DNA from: Bradyrhizobium liaoningense
GTDB lineage: Bacteria; Pseudomonadota; Alphaproteobacteria; Rhizobiales; Xanthobacteraceae
Length of the DNA: 64,000 nt
NCBI RefSeq assembly: GCF_018130955.1
Contig: NZ_JAFCJM010000034.1
Span: 1 to 64,000, forward strand
Direction of reading: 5' to 3'
The notes under the pieces are model-generated. The model saw only the letters and a program-made list of their open reading frames with translations. It searched no databases and had not been told where the DNA came from. How positions within the stretch are numbered: the stretch's first letter is position 1; each line of letters starts with the position of its first letter. Positions 59,488 to 64,000 of this stretch are shown here, piece by piece. The position numbers and the translations under genes are program-made.

Positions 59488-59542
59488 TTAGAACCACTCT
59501 AGTTGCGAGAAACTTGCATCTGCATCTTTCTCTTCTTATATT
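59488..59542 (+). promoter_or_regulatory. irr promoter with Fur/Mur site and ICE-like motif
   Basis: A promoter with TTGCAT (59514) and TATATT (59537), spaced 17 bases, precedes irr. Overlapping the -35 and spacer are hexamer repeats TGCATC TGCATC TTTCTC (59515-59532), which match the three imperfect direct hexamers described for the Fur (Mur) site in the B. japonicum irr promoter. Just upstream is TTAGAACCACTCTAG (59488-59502), an imperfect match to the Irr-box/ICE. The rest of the 325-base fabA-irr gap shows nothing clear. Confidence 0.65.
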
Positions 59543-59585
59543 GCAAGGCGATAATGTCTCTCCACGCGTGCCCGAATTGTTGGAA

Positions 59586-60077
59586 ATGAGCGAGAACAAC
59601 GCGCCCCATAACGACGAAACCGCCCTTTCCGCGTCCCTCCACCCGGGACGCCAGCCGGCATTGACCGGTTGCCCATGGCACGACGTCAACGAAATGCTCC
59701 AGGCTGCCGGCCTTCGTCCGACGCGCCAGAGGATGGCGCTTGGCTGGCTGCTGTTCGGCAAGGGCGCCCGCCACCTCACGGCCGAAATGCTGTACGAGGA
59801 GGCCACCCTCGCCAAGGTTCCGGTGTCGCTCGCCACGGTCTACAACACGCTCAACCAGCTCACCGATGCGGGTCTGCTGCGCCAGGTCAGCGTCGACGGC
59901 ACCAAGACCTATTTCGACACCAACGTCACGACGCATCACCACTATTATCTCGAGAACAGCCACGAGCTGGTCGACATCCCCGACCCCCATCTGGCGCTGT
60001 CGAAGATGCCGGACGTGCCGGAAGGTTACGAGATCGCACGCATCGACATGGTCGTGCGCCTGCGCAAGAAGCGCTGA
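59586..60077 (+). CDS. irr: Iron response regulator Irr
   Basis: Irr (163 residues, the size of the B. japonicum protein) is a Fur-family regulator that senses haem status and controls haem synthesis, iron uptake and storage. The haem motif GCPWHDV contains Cys29, the second haem site is the His cluster THHHYY at 117-119, and the DNA-binding wing is ARHLTAEMLYEEATLAKVPVSLATVYNTLNQL. The start at 59586 reproduces the known N-terminus MSENNAPHNDE; the ORF start 59514 lies inside the promoter. Confidence 0.97.
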   Translation: MSENNAPHNDETALSASLHPGRQPALTGCPWHDVNEMLQAAGLRPTRQRMALGWLLFGKGARHLTAEMLYEEATLAKVPVSLATVYNTLNQLTDAGLLRQVSVDGTKTYFDTNVTTHHHYYLENSHELVDIPDPHLALSKMPDVPEGYEIARIDMVVRLRKKR

Positions 60078-60104
60078 AGTTTTCAAACTGTTGAGTTTGT
60101 CGTC

Positions 60105-60128
60105 ATGGCCGGGCTTGTCCCGGTCATT
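60105..60128 (+). terminator. Hairpin after irr
   Basis: ATGGCCGGG / CCCGGTCAT stem with loop CTTGT, the same hairpin type as at 10716 but without a T-run, 27 bases after the irr stop. Confidence 0.45.
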
Positions 60129-60140
60129 GTCGTTTCACGC

Positions 60141-60222
60141 CGTCATTCCGGGGCGGAGCGCAGCACCGAACCCGGAATCTCGAGATCCCGGGTTCGATGC
60201 TAACGCATCGCCCCGGGATGAC
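60141..60222. repeat. GTCATTCCGGGG-type repeat, copy 5
   Basis: Begins CGTCATTCCGGGGCGGAGCG and ends CGCCCCGGGATGAC, with the inner GGAATCTCGAGATCCCGG. It lies between the convergent irr and SH3-protein genes. Confidence 0.7.
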
Positions 60223-60230
60223 CCTTCGGG

Positions 60231-60758
60231 TCAATTCACCTGCTCGTGGGCGTAGACGCCCCACAGCCGTTCCTGCTGGATCCAGCCGTCAAAGCCGGTG
60301 CCCATGACGCGGCACCAGCCGGTGACGCACTTCTTGACCTGGGCGACGACGCCGGCCTGAAGCCGTGCCGCAATCGCACTGTCCGGATCGGCGCGATCAT
60401 AGATCGGGGCGAGGTCGTCCTTGTGCTTCATGGTAACGACGGCGGTGCGGCGGCCCGACAGCAGCGAGTGATAGACCCAGCCTTCGGCCCCTTCCGAATC
60501 GCGAACCCGGCGCCAGTTCTCGAACTCTGCGGTGATTTCGACCGGCAGCCCGGAGCGGGTGTAGACCCAGGCCACGTCATTGTCCTTGGTCGGGCCGGCA
60601 CGGACGTTCACGTGATCGGATTTGAGGCTGACATAACGCGGCACCGGCAAGCCTGAGGTTGTCTGCACGGTGTCCTTGGCCGAATGACTTGTGCTGACCG
60701 AGGCACCCAGCCAGACACACACGAGCGCAACCACTGAACCCAAACGCCCCAACGCCAT
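60231..60758 (-). CDS. Exported bacterial SH3-domain protein
   Basis: This 175-residue protein has a signal peptide (LGRLGSVVALVCVWLGASVS) and two SH3-like modules: the first has YVSLKSDHVNVRAGPTKDNDVAWVY and WRRVRDSEGAEGWVYHSLL, the second DLAPIYDRADPDSAIAARLQAGV and WCRVMGTGFDGWI. Such tandem bSH3 proteins probably bind peptidoglycan or other envelope ligands. AGGAG lies ten bases before ATG 60758. The gene is convergent with irr and divergent from the dehydrogenase gene. Confidence 0.8.
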   Translation of the reverse strand: MALGRLGSVVALVCVWLGASVSTSHSAKDTVQTTSGLPVPRYVSLKSDHVNVRAGPTKDNDVAWVYTRSGLPVEITAEFENWRRVRDSEGAEGWVYHSLLSGRRTAVVTMKHKDDLAPIYDRADPDSAIAARLQAGVVAQVKKCVTGWCRVMGTGFDGWIQQERLWGVYAHEQVN

Positions 60759-61087
60759 CACAACCCGTCTCCTGCCGGAAACCCGGCACAAAGCGAGCCG
60801 AATTCCCCTACGCCACTTCCAAAACCCGCACCGCTCGTCCGGTCAGCCCGCCCCACGCGGGTGTTCCCCGGCTCCGCCGTGGTTCTTGTCTTGGCCCGGC
60901 CTTCTGCTAGAGAGGATGGGCGCTTAAGAACCAGTTTGCCCCGATTTTCCGCCGGAATCTCGGGAGAGCTTGAAGGAAACGCCGGGGACGACGCGGCAAG
61001 GGCAGTGTCGAACAACCGGGTTAATGAGACCTGAACGGTAAGCCTTTCATCGCGGAGGCGGGCCCGATGGGCTCATGAGAGCAGGAC

Positions 61088-62089
61088 ATGTCGGTTAAGA
61101 AAAAGCCCCTCGTCGTCGTCACCCGCAAGCTGCCGGACTCGATCGAGACGCGCATGCGCGAATTGTTCGACGCACGGATCAATCTCGACGACACGCCGAT
61201 GTCTCCGGAGCAGATCGCGGAAGCCGCTCGCACCGCCGACGTGCTGGTTCCGACCGTCACCGACCAGATCACCGCCGACATCATCAACCAGCCCGACTGC
61301 AAGCTCCGCCTGATCGCGAATTTCGGCAATGGCGTCGACAATATCGACGTCGAGGCTGCGCATGCCAAAGGCATCACCGTCACCAACACGCCAAAAGTCC
61401 TCACCGAGGACACCGCCGACATGACCATGGCGCTGATCCTCGCCGTGCCGCGCCGGCTGATCGAGGGCGCCTCCATCCTGACCGAGGGCAAGCCCTGGGC
61501 GGGCTGGTCGCCGACCTGGATGCTCGGCCACCGCATCGGGGGAAAGCGCCTCGGCATCGTTGGCATGGGCCGCATCGGCCAGGCGGTTGCGCGCCGCGCC
61601 CGCGCCTTCGGCCTCCAGATCCACTATCACAACCGCCGTCCCGTCGCGCCGAAGATCGCCGAAGAACTTGGCGCGACCTATTGGGAAAGCCTCGACCAGA
61701 TGCTGGCGCGGATGGACATCATCTCGGTGAACTGTCCGCACACGCCGGCGACCTACCATCTGCTATCGGCGCGGCGCCTGAAGCTGATCCGCAAAGAGGC
61801 CTATGTCGTCAACACCGCGCGCGGCGAGGTGACCGACGAGGATACCCTGATCAAGCTGATCGAAGCCGGCGAGATCGGCGGCGCCGCCCTCGACGTCTAC
61901 GAGCACGAGCCCGCGGTCAATCCAAAACTGGTGCGGCTCGCCAAGGCCGGCAAGGTGACGCTGCTGCCGCATATGGGCTCGGCGACGATCGAAGGCCGCG
62001 TCGAGATGGGCGAGAAGGTGATCATCAATATCAGAACCTTCCTGGACGCGCACAAGCCGCCGGATCGCGTGCTGCCGAGCATGCTCTGA
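61088..62089 (+). CDS. D-2-hydroxyacid dehydrogenase (glyoxylate/hydroxypyruvate reductase type)
   Basis: This 333-residue NAD(P)-dependent dehydrogenase has the Rossmann motif IVGMGRIGQAVARRA, the catalytic Arg in VNTARGEV, Glu in YEHEPAV and His in LLPHMGSAT, the R-E-H triad of the family. The sequence is closest to the GyaR type that reduces glyoxylate or hydroxypyruvate in the cytosol. A 296-base gap precedes it, with no clear gene or riboswitch that I can name. Confidence 0.88.
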   Translation: MSVKKKPLVVVTRKLPDSIETRMRELFDARINLDDTPMSPEQIAEAARTADVLVPTVTDQITADIINQPDCKLRLIANFGNGVDNIDVEAAHAKGITVTNTPKVLTEDTADMTMALILAVPRRLIEGASILTEGKPWAGWSPTWMLGHRIGGKRLGIVGMGRIGQAVARRARAFGLQIHYHNRRPVAPKIAEELGATYWESLDQMLARMDIISVNCPHTPATYHLLSARRLKLIRKEAYVVNTARGEVTDEDTLIKLIEAGEIGGAALDVYEHEPAVNPKLVRLAKAGKVTLLPHMGSATIEGRVEMGEKVIINIRTFLDAHKPPDRVLPSML

Positions 62090-62115
62090 GGCTTCAAGTA
62101 GGCTGAGCCGATCGT

Positions 62116-62919
62116 TTATTCGCGGTGGACGCTTAAGTCGTCGAACACGGGCCCGTCGCCATTGAGCGGATTGGCCGGATCGCGCGTATAGCGCAGCGTC
62201 TCGAAGCGCATCGCACGCGCATCCAGCATCAACAGGCGGCCGACCAGGCCTTCGCCGAAGCCGACGATCTCGCGAATGGCCTCCAGCGCCATCATCGAGC
62301 CGAGCACACCGGCGAGCGCGCCCATGACGCCGGCCTCCGAGCAGGCCGGCACCGTGCCGGGCGGCGGCGCTTCCGGGAACAGGCAGCGATAGGTCGGATT
62401 GTACGCGCCGTCCTCGTTCTTCTCATGGGCGCGGATGGTGGTGAGCGAGCCGTCGAACGTGCCGAGCGCCGCCGTGATCAAGGGCTTTTTGGCAAAGAAG
62501 CAGGCGTCGGAGACCAGATACCGCGTCGAGAAATTGTCGGAGCCGTCGAGCACGAGGTCGTAGTCGCCGATCAGCGCCAGCGCATTGTCGGCATTGAGCC
62601 AGGTGGCGTGGCCGACGAATCGGACATGCGGATTGAGCGCGGCGATCCGCTCGGCGGCGCTTTCGACCTTGTGCCGGCCGATATCCGGCGTCGTGTGGAT
62701 GACCTGGCGCTGCAGGTTGGAGAGCGACACGACGTCGTCATCGACGACGCCGAGCGTGCCGATGCCGGCGGCAGCCAGGTACATCAAGGCGGGCGCGCCG
62801 AGACCGCCGGCGCCGATCACCAGCACGGAGGCCTGTTTCAGCGCCGCCTGGCCGGGACCGCCGACGTCGCGCAGCACGATATGACGGGCATAGCGTTCGA
62901 GTTCGTCCGCGCTGAGCAC
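62116..62919 (-). CDS. MoeB/ThiF-type E1-like adenylyltransferase
   Basis: This 267-residue enzyme has the E1 Rossmann motif VLVIGAGGLGAPALMYLAAAG, the ATP-handling Asp/Arg region DGSDNFSTRYLVSD, and the catalytic Cys in VPACSEAGVMGA. MoeB activates MoaD by C-terminal adenylation for molybdopterin; ThiF does the same for ThiS. The two CxxC pairs that bind zinc in MoeB are missing (TYRCLFPE has one Cys, and RDPANPLNGDGP has none), so it is a zinc-free variant. No moaD or thiS lies nearby in the window. Confidence 0.82.
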   Translation of the reverse strand: MLSADELERYARHIVLRDVGGPGQAALKQASVLVIGAGGLGAPALMYLAAAGIGTLGVVDDDVVSLSNLQRQVIHTTPDIGRHKVESAAERIAALNPHVRFVGHATWLNADNALALIGDYDLVLDGSDNFSTRYLVSDACFFAKKPLITAALGTFDGSLTTIRAHEKNEDGAYNPTYRCLFPEAPPPGTVPACSEAGVMGALAGVLGSMMALEAIREIVGFGEGLVGRLLMLDARAMRFETLRYTRDPANPLNGDGPVFDDLSVHRE

Positions 62920-63010
62920 CTCAAGTTACTCCTGAACCAGCCCGAGATTGTTCGCGACCAACGAGATGTGCTTCAATGGCAGCACGTTCAATGGTCTGGC
63001 TGGATTTGTC

Positions 63011-64000
63011 ATGAGATCGATGCTCGCGGCAACATTGATATTCGTGACTGCGACGGGCGCGCACGCCCAGATAACGCCGCCCTCGACCGCGGGCAGCAAG
63101 CCCAAGACGGTCCAGACCGTCCCGGTCCGCCCCGCATTGCAAACACCGTCCGCGACCGCCGCCGCGATGGCGCAGGCCGAGCGGCTGTCGCTGCAATCCG
63201 ACCTCGCCTGGGTCGGGCAGTACAACGGCGCGATTACCGGCGACGCCAGCGAGCGCATGGTCAACGCGATCAAGGAGTATCAGAAGGCCAAGGGCGGCAA
63301 GCCGACCGGCGTGCTCAATCCGCAGGAGCGGGCCGCGCTTGCCGAGACCGCGCGGAAGAAGCAGGAGAGCGTCGGCTGGAAGATCACGCTAGAGCCGACC
63401 AGCGGTGCGCGGCTCGGTATCCCCGGTAAACTGGTGCCGCAGCAATCCTCCGACGCCAACGGCTCGAAATGGACCTCGCCGACCGGAACCGTGCAGGTGA
63501 TCCTGAGCCGGCGCAAGGAAGCTGGTCCAACCACGGCCAAGCTCGCCGAGCAGGAGAAGAAGGAGCCGGCCGGCCGCAAAGTCGACTACACCGTGGTGAA
63601 GCCCGACTTCTTCGTGCTGTCGGGCTTGCAGGGGCTCAAGAAATTTTACGTGCGCGGCACCTTCAAGGGCGACGAAGTCCGCATCATGACGATCCTGTAC
63701 GACCAGGCCACCGAGAACACGGTCGAGCCGGTCGTGATCGCGATGTCGAGCGCGTTCGCCGCATTTCCGGCTGGGTCACAGGCCGGTCCGCCGCCGCGCA
63801 AGACCGTCGAATACGGCACCGGCGTCGTCGTCACCGATGACGGCGTGATCGTCAGCGACCGCGCCGTGACGGATGGCTGCCTCGCGCTCACGATTGCCGG
63901 ATTTGGCAGTGCCGACCGCATCGCCGAGGACAGGGATCACGACCTCGCGCTGCTGCACATCTACGGCGCGCGCGGCCTGAAGCCACTCAGCCTCGCGGGC
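63011..64000 (+). CDS. Exported trypsin-fold protein with peptidoglycan-binding domain, C-terminal end missing
   Basis: The reading frame is open from ATG 63011 to the window edge (330 codons). It has a signal peptide (MLAATLIFVTATGAHAQ), a PG_binding-like helical domain at about 60-110 (LAWVGQYNGAITGDASERMVNAIKEYQ), and the start of a trypsin/HtrA-like domain at 268 (YGTGVVVTDDGVIVSD). The position of the catalytic His reads Ala285 (SDRAVTDGC instead of TNxHVVDGC), though the Asp311 region DHDLALLH is kept. The Ser region lies beyond the window. Probably an inactive or altered protease; divergent from the MoeB-like gene. Confidence 0.72.
   Translation, partial: MRSMLAATLIFVTATGAHAQITPPSTAGSKPKTVQTVPVRPALQTPSATAAAMAQAERLSLQSDLAWVGQYNGAITGDASERMVNAIKEYQKAKGGKPTGVLNPQERAALAETARKKQESVGWKITLEPTSGARLGIPGKLVPQQSSDANGSKWTSPTGTVQVILSRRKEAGPTTAKLAEQEKKEPAGRKVDYTVVKPDFFVLSGLQGLKKFYVRGTFKGDEVRIMTILYDQATENTVEPVVIAMSSAFAAFPAGSQAGPPPRKTVEYGTGVVVTDDGVIVSDRAVTDGCLALTIAGFGSADRIAEDRDHDLALLHIYGARGLKPLSLAG

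Overview
The window is GC-rich alphaproteobacterial chromosome, almost certainly Bradyrhizobium of the japonicum/diazoefficiens type. The clearest marker is Irr (59586-60077): 163 residues, the haem motif GCPWHDV with Cys29, and the His117-119 cluster described for B. japonicum Irr. A perfect FixK/FNR-type box, MatB, a Fur/Mur regulator and several families of intergenic palindromes fit the same group. I see no prophage, transposase, CRISPR array, tRNA or rRNA, so this is mostly core chromosome with a few accessory patches.

Layout. 1-2600: five or six small secreted or membrane proteins, including two related His-rich ones. 2.6-15.8 kb: a zincin-type metallopeptidase, leuD, a glycosyltransferase, a voltage-gated K+ channel-like protein with a C-terminal zinc ribbon and an upstream FixK-type box, a CitE-like lyase, beta-carbonic anhydrase, asd, leuB, an MFS transporter, a molybdopterin oxidoreductase with its cytochrome b partner, and a fasciclin protein. 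16-24 kb: an SDR divergent from matB, a PfkB (adenosine) kinase, murJ, trpS, a universal stress protein and an Nfu-type Fe-S scaffold. 24.8-35.8 kb: a long co-directional run tsaB-rimI-fur/mur-HAD-miaB-phoH-ybeY-corC-lnt-HTH-M20 peptidase-trmB. 37.3-47.9 kb: the transcription/translation operon rimP-nusA-ylxR-infB-rbfA-truB-rpsO-pnp, with an attenuator-like leader before rimP and a strongly structured RNA before pnp.

48-54 kb: katG divergent from oxyR, then GNAT, secreted, GST and periplasmic flavodoxin-like genes. 54.4-60.8 kb: an autotransporter, the fatty acid genes fabI, fabB and fabA on the minus strand, irr divergent from them, and an SH3 protein. The end holds a D-2-hydroxyacid dehydrogenase, a MoeB-like E1 enzyme and a partial trypsin-fold protein cut by the window edge whose catalytic His seems to be lost.

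The most interesting signals are regulatory: the FixK-type box before the channel gene, an identical ICE-like 13-mer upstream of both irr and katG/oxyR, the multi-hairpin rpsO-pnp RNA, the rimP leader, and repeat families that supply stop codons or signal-peptide codons to genes. I did not find a clearly new multi-gene system. Nearly all long ORFs opposite known genes are GC-driven shadows.
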